A stretch of DNA of 64,000 bases from Roseobacter sp. (GCA_002731875.1 PCCY01000031.1:78773-142772); one strand, 5' to 3'. Shown: positions 53,474-63,206, numbered from the stretch's first letter. Notes: a model not told the origin generated them from the sequence alone. Translations and numbers: made by a program.

Positions 53474-54400
53474 ATGGAAAATTCCCGCACTCAACAAGCA
53501 ACAATCTCAGTAATCATTCCACATCTTAACCAAGGCAAGCAATTGCGAAGATGTCTGACAGCGCTTGGCGCGGGTCATAGGATCCCGGACGAGGTCATCG
53601 TGGTCGACAATGGGTCGCACACCGTTCCTGATGAAATATGCGGGGACTTTGCGTGGGTCACACTGATATCGCAGCCTTTGCGAGGCCCTGGACTGGCGCG
53701 CAACCTTGGTGCGGCTCAGGCGACCGGCGAGCTATTGGCATTTATAGATGCTGACTGTTTTCCCGAACTTACTTGGCTTGCAGAGGCAGAAAACAGCTTT
53801 CGCGATCCTGGGGTGCATATCTCCGGAGGTGACGTAAAGATTTCATATGTTGACCCCCATCATCTGACGGCGGTGGAAGCCTATGAAAGCATATTCTCCT
53901 ATCGCATGGGACACTACATCAAGCGTCAAGGGTTCTGCGGGACCGGTAACCTTGTAGTACGTCGCGACATTTTCGAACGAATAGGTCCGTTCAAGGGGCT
54001 GACCGTCGCCGAAGATCGCGAATGGGGGCATCGCGCTTGCTTTAAGGGCTATCATATCCGGTACGCACCAAAGCAGGTGGTATACCACCCTGCCCGCCCT
54101 TCTCTTGACGCGTTGCAACTCAAGTGGGATCGCCAGCTTACACATGATTGGGCTGAATGCTCCTCTAACTGGGGGCGCATAACTTGGGCGATGAAAGCCA
54201 TGGCATTGGCTCTGTCACCGTTACCGGCCGTTGCGCGGATCATCTGTTCAAGTCGCGTCACGGGACTGCGCAATCGCGCGTCGGCTTGGTTTGTCCTTGT
54301 CAGGATAAGGCTGTTTCGCACAAAACGCATGATGCTTTTGTTGAACGGTGCAGATGCGTCAAGGCATCTGGAACAGTGGAACAAATTCGATGCCCTATGA
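53474..54400 (+). CDS. Family 2 glycosyltransferase
   Basis: A 308-residue GT-A glycosyltransferase. Nucleotide-binding start TISVIIPHLNQGKQLRRCL, the DXD-type metal motif IDADCFP, GTGNLVVRRDIF and the base-region AEDREWGHRACFKG are typical of GT2. It transfers a sugar in polysaccharide or glycolipid synthesis. It starts 47 bp after hlyD, and the methyltransferase overlaps its end by 11 bp. The acceptor is unknown. Confidence 0.88.
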   Translation: MENSRTQQATISVIIPHLNQGKQLRRCLTALGAGHRIPDEVIVVDNGSHTVPDEICGDFAWVTLISQPLRGPGLARNLGAAQATGELLAFIDADCFPELTWLAEAENSFRDPGVHISGGDVKISYVDPHHLTAVEAYESIFSYRMGHYIKRQGFCGTGNLVVRRDIFERIGPFKGLTVAEDREWGHRACFKGYHIRYAPKQVVYHPARPSLDALQLKWDRQLTHDWAECSSNWGRITWAMKAMALALSPLPAVARIICSSRVTGLRNRASAWFVLVRIRLFRTKRMMLLLNGADASRHLEQWNKFDAL

Positions 54401-55073
54401 TCTACCTCGCTCGGCCTCAATGCCAACCGTAGAACACAATGTTAAGGCATCCTATCATGGGCTGGTCAGACACGAAGTATTGAAACTGGCACCGCAATGT
54501 TGCGGAAATGTACTCGACGTCGGCGGTGGCATCGGTGCAAGTTCCGCATATCTGAAGGCGACAAGGCGGGCACATACTGCTACAGTCATAGACTTGGTAG
54601 CAAGCGATTGCATGCCGGAAATTGACCAAACTTTCAGCGGGGACCTCGAAGACGCTGACTTGTTTGATCAAGTGGCGCAAAACTGTGAGCTCTTTGATGT
54701 AATTCTTTGCCTCGATGTGCTGGAACACCTGACAGACCCCTGGGCGGTCATCGACAGGTTGTCTGCAATGTTGGCTCCGGGCGGGTGTATCATCGCGAGC
54801 ATTCCAAACGTACGAAATTACCGTCTTGTCGTTCCGCTGGTTTTTCAGGGAAAATTTGACTTGGCTGACAGCGGAATTCTCGACCGGACTCACTTGCGAT
54901 GGTTCGTCAAGGACACAGCAAAATCATTGATGTCGCGCGGCGGCCTGCGTGTTGAATGTTGCCGCGGCTTCTTCGAGGGTCCCAAGAAAAAGACCTTTAA
55001 TCTGTTGACGTTAGGTGTATTTCGTAACTTCCTCACGATCCAATATTACATTCGCGCAGTTAAGCTTGCGTAA
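54390..55073 (+). CDS. Class I SAM-dependent methyltransferase
   Basis: A 227-residue methyltransferase. Motif I (NVLDVGGGIGASSAYLKATR), the acidic loop (FDVILCLDVLEHLTDPWAVIDRLSAMLAPGGCIIASIPNVRNY) and the rest match class I/Methyltransf_23 enzymes that act on sugars or lipids. ATG 54390 overlaps the GT stop by 11 bp; ATG 54348 or 54423 are alternatives, and the ribosome site is weak. In this setting it may cap or decorate a polysaccharide. Substrate unknown. Confidence 0.87.
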   Translation: MPYDLPRSASMPTVEHNVKASYHGLVRHEVLKLAPQCCGNVLDVGGGIGASSAYLKATRRAHTATVIDLVASDCMPEIDQTFSGDLEDADLFDQVAQNCELFDVILCLDVLEHLTDPWAVIDRLSAMLAPGGCIIASIPNVRNYRLVVPLVFQGKFDLADSGILDRTHLRWFVKDTAKSLMSRGGLRVECCRGFFEGPKKKTFNLLTLGVFRNFLTIQYYIRAVKLA

Positions 55074-55082
55074 AAGACCAAT

Positions 55083-56483
55083 ATGTTTGGGTCTATCGGA
55101 ATACTGTTGATAGGCAACGTCGGAGGCGCGTTTCTGACGGTGCTGCGGACCATCGTAATCTCACGGCTAATCAGCCTTGAAGACTTCGGAATTGGCACCG
55201 TGTTGGTTCTTGTGCTTGCGATGGTCGAGATGATTTCGGCGCTCGGCTTTCAGCAACAGATTGTACAGGCGTCGGATGGGAACGGCCAATCGTTTCAACA
55301 GAAACTACAGGGGGTTTCCATTCTGCGTGGGTTGCTTGCGGGCAGCGCGATATACCTATTGGCGCACCCGATTTCATCGTTCTTCGATATGCCACAAACA
55401 GTGGGCGCAATCCAGTTCATTGCAATAATTCCCGTGATTCTTGGGTTTATACATCTCGATATCCACCGGCTTGCGCGGCAAATGAAACATTTTCCCTCAG
55501 CGATAGTGGCGCTCCTTCCGCCACTCGGCTCTTTAATATCCGTGGTTCCGCTTTCGCACCTATATTCAGATTACCGGTTAATGCTTTTTGCAGTTCTGGT
55601 GCAGGCGGGACTTACAGTGATGGTGTCACATTGGGCAGCCATTCGAGATTACCAGTTCAGGATCGAGCCCAAAGCCATTCTACGGAGCCTACATTTTGGC
55701 TGGCCGGTTATGGTGAGTGGCACATTGCTGTTTTTGGTTTTCAATGCAGAACGGGCGATAATAGGACATAACTTCGGGCTGGAGGCATTGGCTCTGTTCT
55801 CCATTGCACTATCACTGACGTTGCTTCCGGCATTGGTAGTTTCACGCACAACCATGAGCTTTTTCCTCCCACAGCTTTCGGCTCTGCGAAGCGACGCATC
55901 TTATGCCGCGTTAGCAACGGCGACGCTACAAATACATGTTTTGCTAGGGTCAGCCTTTGTGGTGATCATTTCGTTTACCGGTGAGCCGTTAATGTTAACG
56001 ATGTTGGGTACCAAGTATCAATCAGCGGCCCCGTTTCTGATTTGGTTCGCAATACTTCAAGCATTTCGAATATTCGAAGGGGGTTGTGCAATTGTAGCAT
56101 TGTCAGCTGCTCAGACCACGAATGAAATTATGGCCAACGTCGTAAGAGTCGCACTTTTGCCGGCGGCCTGGCTGATTGCCCATAAGGGCGGCGATGTCGT
56201 GTCAATTATCTGGATCGGCACAATCGGCGAAGCGGCGGGATTTGCCGTAGGTTTGACCCTCGCCTCACGTCGTCAGCAGTTATCAGTACGTCCACTGATA
56301 GCACCTCTTGCATTGGCGATAATGACTTTGGCTTTAGTGGCCAGTTCTCATGTTTATCACCTTGGCTGGTGGATCAACGTGATGACGCTGACCTTTTTAA
56401 TCGCAACAGGATGTTACATGCGGGAGTTGCGAATTTATCTTCGCAAACCTGTTGTTGCTGTGCCCGCAGGTGAGAAAAATTAA
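55083..56483 (+). CDS. Wzx-like polysaccharide flippase / oligosaccharide transporter
   Basis: A 466-residue inner-membrane protein with about 12-14 membrane segments and the polysaccharide-synthesis (MATE/MVF clan) start GNVGGAFLTVLRTIVISRLISLEDFGIGTVLVLVLAMVEMISALGFQQQIVQA. Such proteins flip undecaprenyl-linked repeat units. It begins 9 bp after the methyltransferase. A short palindrome (ACCAAA-T-TTTGGT, 56483-56495) right after the stop may be a weak terminator. With the Wzy-like gene downstream, it fits a Wzx/Wzy-dependent pathway. Confidence 0.87.
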   Translation: MFGSIGILLIGNVGGAFLTVLRTIVISRLISLEDFGIGTVLVLVLAMVEMISALGFQQQIVQASDGNGQSFQQKLQGVSILRGLLAGSAIYLLAHPISSFFDMPQTVGAIQFIAIIPVILGFIHLDIHRLARQMKHFPSAIVALLPPLGSLISVVPLSHLYSDYRLMLFAVLVQAGLTVMVSHWAAIRDYQFRIEPKAILRSLHFGWPVMVSGTLLFLVFNAERAIIGHNFGLEALALFSIALSLTLLPALVVSRTTMSFFLPQLSALRSDASYAALATATLQIHVLLGSAFVVIISFTGEPLMLTMLGTKYQSAAPFLIWFAILQAFRIFEGGCAIVALSAAQTTNEIMANVVRVALLPAAWLIAHKGGDVVSIIWIGTIGEAAGFAVGLTLASRRQQLSVRPLIAPLALAIMTLALVASSHVYHLGWWINVMTLTFLIATGCYMRELRIYLRKPVVAVPAGEKN

Positions 56484-56546
56484 CCAAATTTTGGTAAAAA
56501 TCGCTTTCTCTGCTACCATGACAATACGATTTTTCATCCTAACGCC

Positions 56547-57635
56547 ATGTTAAGTTATCATATCGTGCTGGGTGATGTTTGCTCAGGCCGCAACAACCAC
56601 TTTAACTTAATTCGCTTTGTAGCAGCTTATGCTGTTCTGGTATCGCACGCGTGGCCGATTTCCAGGGGGGTGGGCACGGATGAACCTTTAACTTCACTGA
56701 TTGGGTATTCGTTAGGTGAAATTGCGGTAATCATCTTTTTTTCTCTTTCAGGTTTTCTAATTACGAAAAGCTTCGAGCAACGCGCGTCTATCAGATCGTT
56801 CTTGATCGCTCGCTTTGCACGCCTGTTTCCCGGACTCGCCGTATCGCTTGTTCTCGTTGGATTCATCATCGGGCCGCTCACTAGTGAACTCGGAATGTGG
56901 AATTATCTGCAAGACCGCGAAACAGCGACGTTTTTTTTGCGCAACTTGACGTTGATACAACCACAATTCACCTTGCCCGGAGTCTTCGAAGATCTTCCCT
57001 ATCCTGCGATCGAGGGGTCTATATGGACCCTGGCCCACGAAGCCGCCTGCTATGGTCTCGTCTTGGTGTTGGGCGTCGCCGGTGCGTTCAGGAAACGAAT
57101 TACTCTTTCCATCATGCTCACCTTCTATGCGCTTTCCTGGATATTCTTGCCAGTAATTGAGGTGTATGTTCATTCAAAATTACTTCAAACCTATGCCCTT
57201 GCATTACCATTTCTAGTTGGCACAGCATTTTGGCTCTGGCGTAATGTAATTTTCCTCTCTTTACCCATTGCGGTACTATTCTGGTCTGCATTTGTCTTGG
57301 GCAACGGTACAACTCTGGCGTATCCAGCGCTCGTTCTTGCGCTGACGTACACCCTGTTTTGGCTGGCGCATCTTCCGGAAAAGTTCCTGTTAAACTTTAA
57401 CAGCAGCGGAGACTACTCTTACGGCATATATGTGTACGCATTTCCAATTCAGGGCTTGGTAATATGGCTTTGGGGTCCGATGCCTCCAACCATCAATATT
57501 GCCTACGCTGCGCCTGTTACGTTGATCTGTGCGATATTATCTTGGCATTATGTAGAAAAGCCCGCGCTATTATTCGCGCGAGCTTGCAAAGGTTCCCAAG
57601 CATTAAACGGCTTGCATTACCGCTCCAATCCGTGA
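56547..57635 (+). CDS. Acyltransferase-3 family membrane O-acyltransferase
   Basis: A 362-residue integral membrane protein of the OafA/AT3 family. The defining N-terminus NHFNLIRFVAAYAVLVSHAWPI contains the catalytic-site His, and the motif IFFSLSGFLITKSF plus RSFLIARFARLFPGL is standard. About ten membrane helices. It would O-acetylate (or succinylate) a sugar of the surface polysaccharide. Its 3' end overlaps the antisense beta-helix gene by 33 bp. Confidence 0.9.
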   Translation: MLSYHIVLGDVCSGRNNHFNLIRFVAAYAVLVSHAWPISRGVGTDEPLTSLIGYSLGEIAVIIFFSLSGFLITKSFEQRASIRSFLIARFARLFPGLAVSLVLVGFIIGPLTSELGMWNYLQDRETATFFLRNLTLIQPQFTLPGVFEDLPYPAIEGSIWTLAHEAACYGLVLVLGVAGAFRKRITLSIMLTFYALSWIFLPVIEVYVHSKLLQTYALALPFLVGTAFWLWRNVIFLSLPIAVLFWSAFVLGNGTTLAYPALVLALTYTLFWLAHLPEKFLLNFNSSGDYSYGIYVYAFPIQGLVIWLWGPMPPTINIAYAAPVTLICAILSWHYVEKPALLFARACKGSQALNGLHYRSNP

Positions 57636-59702
57636 GTGTCCGCTGGTCAGTGCGTTCCCGAAAAGATCAAAACTGTACGCAGCCATTTCTTCGGTCAAAA
57701 CCGGCAGTAACGAACCATTAGTGGGTGTATAATTACCCGCACCGGTGCCGGATCCACTATGCGAGGCGTCATTTGCCCACATCGGATCGATGCCGACCAG
57801 CTCGCCTCTGGACGGCAGTTCACCTAACCACGAGGCTGGGCCATAAGTGCTACTGTTGTTCGATCCATCGGTACTGGCATTATCAGACCATCCCACCTTA
57901 TACCGGACAGGCCAGTTTCCGACATTTAGACCCTGCCCCGCGAATACGTCCCCTTTGATGTTAAAGCGAGAGAACAGGTTAAAGTTCACATAAGCAGATT
58001 TTTCAACATTCTCTGTACCGTCGAGATACAATAGATTGGCACGTTCACCGACAATCGTATTATGTTGTAGAACAACATTTTGAGTGATGCTCACATCACT
58101 GTCAGCGTTCAGCCGCAAACCCGCATTAGTTGCCGCGCCCCAACTTTCGACGATATTGCCAACAAACGCAAAACCCCGGGGTCCGAGCGGGGCACTTACG
58201 CTTATGATCGGGTTTGACGTGGACCCGTTTGTAAACGTATTCCAGCCCAGAAACACTCCGGTCATGGCCGGACGGGCGCCCAAAGCTTCACGCAAAGTGA
58301 ACTCCGGTAGATCAGAACACCCGACAGCATGATATGTGATGGTTCCGGCACAGCCTTGGCATCCGATAGCGGTGACCATAATTGCTTCGGTAGAGAACGA
58401 GTTGCCCTGCTTCGGGTCTCCTCCCCCCCCGATTTCACAATTTATCTGGGTGAAACGGCCTACTCTATAGACCCACGCACCGTAATAGGATGTCGCGTTG
58501 GCATCCCAGATACAGTTTTCCGTGATCAACAGGTTTTCAGCAGAAGTAGCACCACTATCCAGAAAAACCACACTTCCACCGGTTTTCCGTAATGTCAGAT
58601 GGCGAAGCTTCAAAAACGCTGGAATACCATTAAAAATACTACTTCCTCCGTCAGTCAGCACGGTCGTCGCTTGAGTAGCGGGGTCGGCAGCTTCGATAAC
58701 CAACGGAACATGGGGGCTCTCCCCTTGAGCTTTAATGCTTCCGTGGACGTGGGTGCCCTCTGCAAGACGCACTATACCCCCCCCGACATCATTGTTACGG
58801 CCGAATTGGGTACCGTTGAACGCCTTTAGGGCAGTTACTGCTGATGGGATCGTCGCAAACGGCGACAATGCGGCTTCTGTGGCTAGAACTGATACGACAC
58901 CGCTGGCATCGTCGCCGGTATCAACGTTAACATATACGTATCCGGTACCGTAACTTTCGGTGAAATCATTCCAGAGCCGCAAGGTGGTCAAATTAGGCGA
59001 CGGATATGGGTCAGCGTCTGTTGAAATAGTAAACGGCTCCCCTACCCAAGGGTAAATCACAGCATCGACCGTCACGAGCTCTTTGTCTTTCAGAGTAGAG
59101 AAGTTTAAATTTGCAGAGAAATGAGGGACTGTTAACCCTGACGCATCATAATGTGCCGTGTCCATGTCGGAAACGGTTTGCGTAACCTCTGAAATACCAT
59201 CACTTGCAATGAATTTTACCGCAGCCACAGGTTGGGAATTACGCGCGTAAGCATGCGAAACAGCTAGACGCAAGACATGGATTTCTGTCTTTATATGTTC
59301 TCGATCATGGTTCAACCACATCGCTATAGGCTTGGGGTAAAGTCGTGTGCTGTTGTTGGTCGCCCCTGCGATGACATCACCAGCATAAACAAAGTTCGAC
59401 AATGCCACATCCGCGTCGGTCAAGCTGTCTTGATTGGGGAAAGGGTTGCGAAGCCGAGAAGACACGCTGATTTGATCGTTCACCACATTTGGTGCCCCGG
59501 TCACGTCGAATCCAGGTCGTTGCACCGTCAGCACTTGGTCGGGGCCAAATGCATCGACCGTAGCAGCGTCAGTATGTACCGCCTGCCAACCATCCTGCTT
59601 AACTTCTGAAACTTGCGGCGCGAGTATGGGGGTTTGAACTGCCAAACTAACGTCCGTTGGGAACTGCCCTAGTTTGACTCCAACGCCAATTAACATCTGC
59701 AT
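57603..59702 (-). CDS. Right-handed parallel beta-helix protein, possible secreted substrate
   Basis: A 699-residue protein. Residues about 300-640 show repeated short beta-strand/turn segments (LKLRHLTLRKTGGSVVFLDSGATSAENLLITENCIWDANATSYYG, FVGNIVESWGAATNAGLRLNADSDVSITQNVVLQHNTIVG) typical of pectate-lyase-like beta-helices. The N-terminal about 280 residues look like beta-sandwich domains. There is no signal peptide, lipobox or RTX repeat. ATG 59702 has GGAGAG upstream. It is antisense to the sugar genes. It could be an export substrate of the HlyD/ABC pair, a polysaccharide-binding or -cutting protein, or a phage-tail-like relic. Function unknown. Confidence 0.75.
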   Translation of the reverse strand: MQMLIGVGVKLGQFPTDVSLAVQTPILAPQVSEVKQDGWQAVHTDAATVDAFGPDQVLTVQRPGFDVTGAPNVVNDQISVSSRLRNPFPNQDSLTDADVALSNFVYAGDVIAGATNNSTRLYPKPIAMWLNHDREHIKTEIHVLRLAVSHAYARNSQPVAAVKFIASDGISEVTQTVSDMDTAHYDASGLTVPHFSANLNFSTLKDKELVTVDAVIYPWVGEPFTISTDADPYPSPNLTTLRLWNDFTESYGTGYVYVNVDTGDDASGVVSVLATEAALSPFATIPSAVTALKAFNGTQFGRNNDVGGGIVRLAEGTHVHGSIKAQGESPHVPLVIEAADPATQATTVLTDGGSSIFNGIPAFLKLRHLTLRKTGGSVVFLDSGATSAENLLITENCIWDANATSYYGAWVYRVGRFTQINCEIGGGGDPKQGNSFSTEAIMVTAIGCQGCAGTITYHAVGCSDLPEFTLREALGARPAMTGVFLGWNTFTNGSTSNPIISVSAPLGPRGFAFVGNIVESWGAATNAGLRLNADSDVSITQNVVLQHNTIVGERANLLYLDGTENVEKSAYVNFNLFSRFNIKGDVFAGQGLNVGNWPVRYKVGWSDNASTDGSNNSSTYGPASWLGELPSRGELVGIDPMWANDASHSGSGTGAGNYTPTNGSLLPVLTEEMAAYSFDLFGNALTSGHSRIGAVMQAV

Positions 59703-59791
59703 ACGCTCGCTCTCCGGCTAAAATTCCATAATATCGCCGATATATCACTGGTCGCGAGCTGTTGCAGAACACGCGATGCGTGCGCATCTGG

Positions 59792-59816
59792 GGTTAATCT
59801 TCATGAATACTTAACC
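59792..59816. promoter_or_regulatory. Inverted repeat GGTTAA ... TTAACC between beta-helix and Wzy genes
   Basis: Arms at 59792-59797 and 59811-59816 with a 13-base spacer holding TTCATGAA. A second palindrome GATGCG-TG-CGCATC lies at 59775-59788. Both are in the divergent promoter region, 58-99 bp before the Wzy-like start. Confidence 0.4.
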
Positions 59817-59873
59817 ATTTAAGGATTTATTAGAAAAAACCTACGCGAGACTATTCTAAAAAGGTTTGTGATT

Positions 59874-61259
59874 ATGAGGGCAACGAAACCTTTTACAATA
59901 CAAAGCCGCCCTGCCCTCTCGCACAATCGGATGCCCGCGACACTTCCCATTCCGGTTTTTGTGTACCTTTCTTCTATTATTTTACCAATCAGCTTTGAGC
60001 TTGGATCGTTTCACCTGACTGCAATACGCCTTTTTTTAATAGTCATAATTATACCTCTTGGCGTGAACCTTCTGCGAGGTTGTTACGGCAAGCTGCTGGC
60101 CACAGATCTTCTTTTTACCCTACACATTGCCTGGGTCATTACCGCTCTAATTATAAATGATACGCCGGGAGTTATACAAAGCTTCGGATCTACTGGGCTC
60201 GAGTTTTTGGGTGGCTACCTCGTAGGCCGTGCGTATATTCGTGATCAGAAAAGTTTTGTGGCTTTATGTAAGCTATTTGGAGTTTTGATCGCGGTCTGCC
60301 TGCCGGTCGCTTTATTCGAGGCATTAACTGGCATTGCGGTAGTAATCGCGGTGTTGGATCAATTACCCTGGATATCGGCTCCTACCGACTTGGAGATACA
60401 GCGTCGTCTTGGGATCGAGCGTGTACAATTATCTTTCGAACATCCAATCCATTGGGGCCTTTTTAACTCCTTCGCCGCTGCCTTATGCTTCATCGGGTTG
60501 AAAACTACGTACAGTCTGTGGATTCGATCGGTTTTACTTGGCTGTGCTGTGTTGGGCTCCGTTCTCTCGGTGTCCAGTGGTGCAATTATATCAATTCTCC
60601 TTCAGATGGGGATCATTGCCTGGGCGTATATATTTCACAACCTTCATCGCAAGTGGTTGATATTATTAATAACTATCCTTGCTGCATATGTTTCGGTCGA
60701 TCTGGCATCAAACCGGACTCCTCTTCAGGTCTTTATGAGCTACGCAACTTTTTCTGCACATAGCGCTTATTGGAGATCAACTATATTTGACTGGGGGCTG
60801 CTTAATATTCAAATGCAACCCTTTTTCGGTTTGGGCTTCAAGGACTGGCTCCGGCCCGAATGGATGCATACACCTAGCATTGACAATTTTTGGCTATTGA
60901 TCGCCATGCGCTTCGGCGTTCCGGCATTTTCCTTTCTTATTTTCGGGTATGGTTGGGCACTGCGGCGGATCAGTCAGCGAAATTTCGATCACCTTCCAGC
61001 AATTAAGGCCCACCGTCAGGCCTGGATAATCTGCGTCATAGGGCTGGGCTTCGCATTGACCACGGTACATATCTGGGGCGCAATCTACAGTTTAACGTTT
61101 TTTATCGTCGGTTCCGGGATGTGGCTTGTCACCACTGGGACCAAAGGGGCGGTCACTACCCCTGCAAAGGTTGGGCCCATCATCTCCCCCCGAGCACCGA
61201 ACCTGACCTACTGCCGCACGGACTCGACGCTTGCGTATTCCAGACGTCGCAATAGATAA
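59874..61259 (+). CDS. O-antigen ligase / Wzy-like polysaccharide polymerase
   Basis: A 461-residue membrane protein with about 11 hydrophobic segments and the Wzy_C/O-antigen-ligase pattern: a large periplasmic loop (SYATFSAHSAYWRSTIFDWGLLNIQMQPFFGLGFKDWLRPEWMHTPSIDNFWLLIAMRFGVPAFSFLIFGYGWALR). It would polymerise repeat units or ligate them. ATG 59874 has AAAAAGG 9 bases upstream; GTG 59868 is an alternative. The gene is AT-rich compared with the flagellar genes. It is co-directional with the ABC gene 159 bp downstream. Confidence 0.82.
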   Translation: MRATKPFTIQSRPALSHNRMPATLPIPVFVYLSSIILPISFELGSFHLTAIRLFLIVIIIPLGVNLLRGCYGKLLATDLLFTLHIAWVITALIINDTPGVIQSFGSTGLEFLGGYLVGRAYIRDQKSFVALCKLFGVLIAVCLPVALFEALTGIAVVIAVLDQLPWISAPTDLEIQRRLGIERVQLSFEHPIHWGLFNSFAAALCFIGLKTTYSLWIRSVLLGCAVLGSVLSVSSGAIISILLQMGIIAWAYIFHNLHRKWLILLITILAAYVSVDLASNRTPLQVFMSYATFSAHSAYWRSTIFDWGLLNIQMQPFFGLGFKDWLRPEWMHTPSIDNFWLLIAMRFGVPAFSFLIFGYGWALRRISQRNFDHLPAIKAHRQAWIICVIGLGFALTTVHIWGAIYSLTFFIVGSGMWLVTTGTKGAVTTPAKVGPIISPRAPNLTYCRTDSTLAYSRRRNR

Positions 61260-61418
61260 CAACGCTTACCTCTTTGAGAGGCGCATCAGATCAACTTACT
61301 GAAAATAATTATATTTTTAGCTTTATCGACGTTTCTATAGAAAATCGAAAGACTCCTCTCATAAACCCTCCTAGCCCATATGAGGTGGTCAAAAAGTATT
61401 TAGAGAGGCTGGAGAGTA

Positions 61419-63206
61419 ATGGATGGAGCTGGAAAGCAAAGCCTATATGCAAGATTGCTCCACCAACAGAAATCAGGGTTTCTTTTAGTACTGCTTCTAA
61501 GCGCACTTACTAACATCCTGACGCTGACCGGATCTGTTTACATGCTTCAGGTTTACGATCGTGTCATACCAACGGGTTCAGTCGTTACCCTATTTGGTTT
61601 ACTCATTATTGCAGTCACGCTGTATGGTTTTTTTGCGCTCTTTGACATGCTGAGACAACGGATTCTGACTCGTATATCTCTAAGAATTAACCTCGATTTA
61701 GGAGAAGAGTGCTTCCGCGCCAGGATACGCTCCGGCCCCCGCAAGCACCCCAATGATGACGAGCCTTTGCTCGATCTCGGCATACTAACTAAGTTTCTGT
61801 CGGGACCATTAGCAATCAGTGTATTTGATCTTCCTTTCGTGCCGTTATTTTTGCTGTTCCTATTTTTTATCCACCCTTGGTTAGGAGGCGTTGTATTCGC
61901 GGCGCTTGTTCTAAGTGCTTTGGCTGCGTCGACTGCCACAATGACAGTACGCCCGATGCATGCTGCAGCACAACGACACCAACACAATCTTCATGAATTT
62001 TCAGACAAATCCCGACATGCAGCGGAGGCATTAAGTGCAATGCAGATGCAACGGCATGCCGGCAAGCGATGGAAAGTGATGCATGACAAATTCCTCGCAT
62101 TTTCGCAAAAAACAAGCTTACCGTCTGAACTACTTTCGACGGTAACTAAGACTTTGAGAGCCCTGCTTCAAACGGTGCTTCTAACTGTTGGCGCAATGCT
62201 GGTTATCCGTGATCAAATTACCCCGGGGATGATCATGGCGGTCCTGATTTTGTCGGGTCGTATTTTGACTCCAGTTGATCATTTTACCACCAGATGGCGC
62301 GAGGTGCGTCACGCCTATATTTCACACCGCAAACTTAGCAGGTTCCACAACCTTGAGAGTACGCCCGCTAACCATGGGCCCGCAGCCATATCAAAAGGGC
62401 AGATAACCCTCCGTAAAGTAACAGTATTTCACCCCCATAACGTACGCGGTTTACATAACCCACCTTTACAAGGTGTTTCCCTCGACATCCCTCCCGGCAC
62501 ACAACTGGGCATCATTGGTCATTCCGCCACCGGAAAAACTCTACTAGCAAAAGTTATCTCCGGGGCTATCAAACCTGATTTTGGTGACATCTTCATTGAC
62601 GGTGTTCCATTGCACGCCTTCCCTCCAGAGGCCTTGGAGCGCGCCATTGGATACCTCCCACAGAACGCAGCGCTTTTTTCGGCAACCGTGTTTGACAACG
62701 TTTCCCGATTTGACCCGAAAGCCACCGCTGCTGATGTGACCGCCGCGGCAAAGCTGGCAGGTGCACATGAAGCGATATCATCGCTTCCACATGGTTACCA
62801 AACCCATGTGGGAGAACGTGCCGAAGTCCCGTTGTCGAGCGGCCAAATACAGCTGATCGGGCTGGCACGATGTTTCATATTTCGTCCTCAGCTAATTATC
62901 CTAGACGAGCCATATACTCACTTGGACACTGCCGGAATATGCGCCCTGGATGAGGCTATGGTACATCTAAAGCGTGAGAAGCGCACTATTATCGTGATGT
63001 CGCACAGCCGCGATTCATTTAAATCCATGGATAAGATCCTGACTTTACAAAACGGTAGGTTGAAAAATCTAGACCGCCCAGATCAAGTTAAAAGCCGAAA
63101 ACACCCCACACGCATTAATGCCTTACCTCAAACCCTAGTGCAGACCCCTCGAAAGGCCGTTATCCCCAATTTAGCACGCTCGCCACACAGCCCACATAAA
63201 CAATGA
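61419..63206 (+). CDS. Type I secretion ABC permease/ATPase with altered motifs
   Basis: A 595-residue half-transporter: membrane domain about residues 15-320 (FLLVLLLSALTNILTLTGSVYMLQVYDRVIPTGSVVTLFGLLIIAVTLYGFFAL) of the PrtD/RaxB-free type I group, and a C-terminal ATPase. Walker A is GHSATGKT (367-374), signature LSSGQ (472-476) for LSGGQ, Walker B LIILDEP (D496, E497) and H-loop His529. There is no C39 peptidase domain. RBS GGAGAG precedes ATG 61419. The likely partner is the HlyD at 52113. The long tail (about 60 residues) is basic and Pro/His-rich. Cargo unknown. Confidence 0.87.
   Translation: MDGAGKQSLYARLLHQQKSGFLLVLLLSALTNILTLTGSVYMLQVYDRVIPTGSVVTLFGLLIIAVTLYGFFALFDMLRQRILTRISLRINLDLGEECFRARIRSGPRKHPNDDEPLLDLGILTKFLSGPLAISVFDLPFVPLFLLFLFFIHPWLGGVVFAALVLSALAASTATMTVRPMHAAAQRHQHNLHEFSDKSRHAAEALSAMQMQRHAGKRWKVMHDKFLAFSQKTSLPSELLSTVTKTLRALLQTVLLTVGAMLVIRDQITPGMIMAVLILSGRILTPVDHFTTRWREVRHAYISHRKLSRFHNLESTPANHGPAAISKGQITLRKVTVFHPHNVRGLHNPPLQGVSLDIPPGTQLGIIGHSATGKTLLAKVISGAIKPDFGDIFIDGVPLHAFPPEALERAIGYLPQNAALFSATVFDNVSRFDPKATAADVTAAAKLAGAHEAISSLPHGYQTHVGERAEVPLSSGQIQLIGLARCFIFRPQLIILDEPYTHLDTAGICALDEAMVHLKREKRTIIVMSHSRDSFKSMDKILTLQNGRLKNLDRPDQVKSRKHPTRINALPQTLVQTPRKAVIPNLARSPHSPHKQ

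Noticed and set aside
61274..61513. 79-residue frame before the ABC exporter
   Set aside because: It overlaps the ABC start in another frame, lacks a good ribosome site, and its end is out-of-frame exporter sequence.
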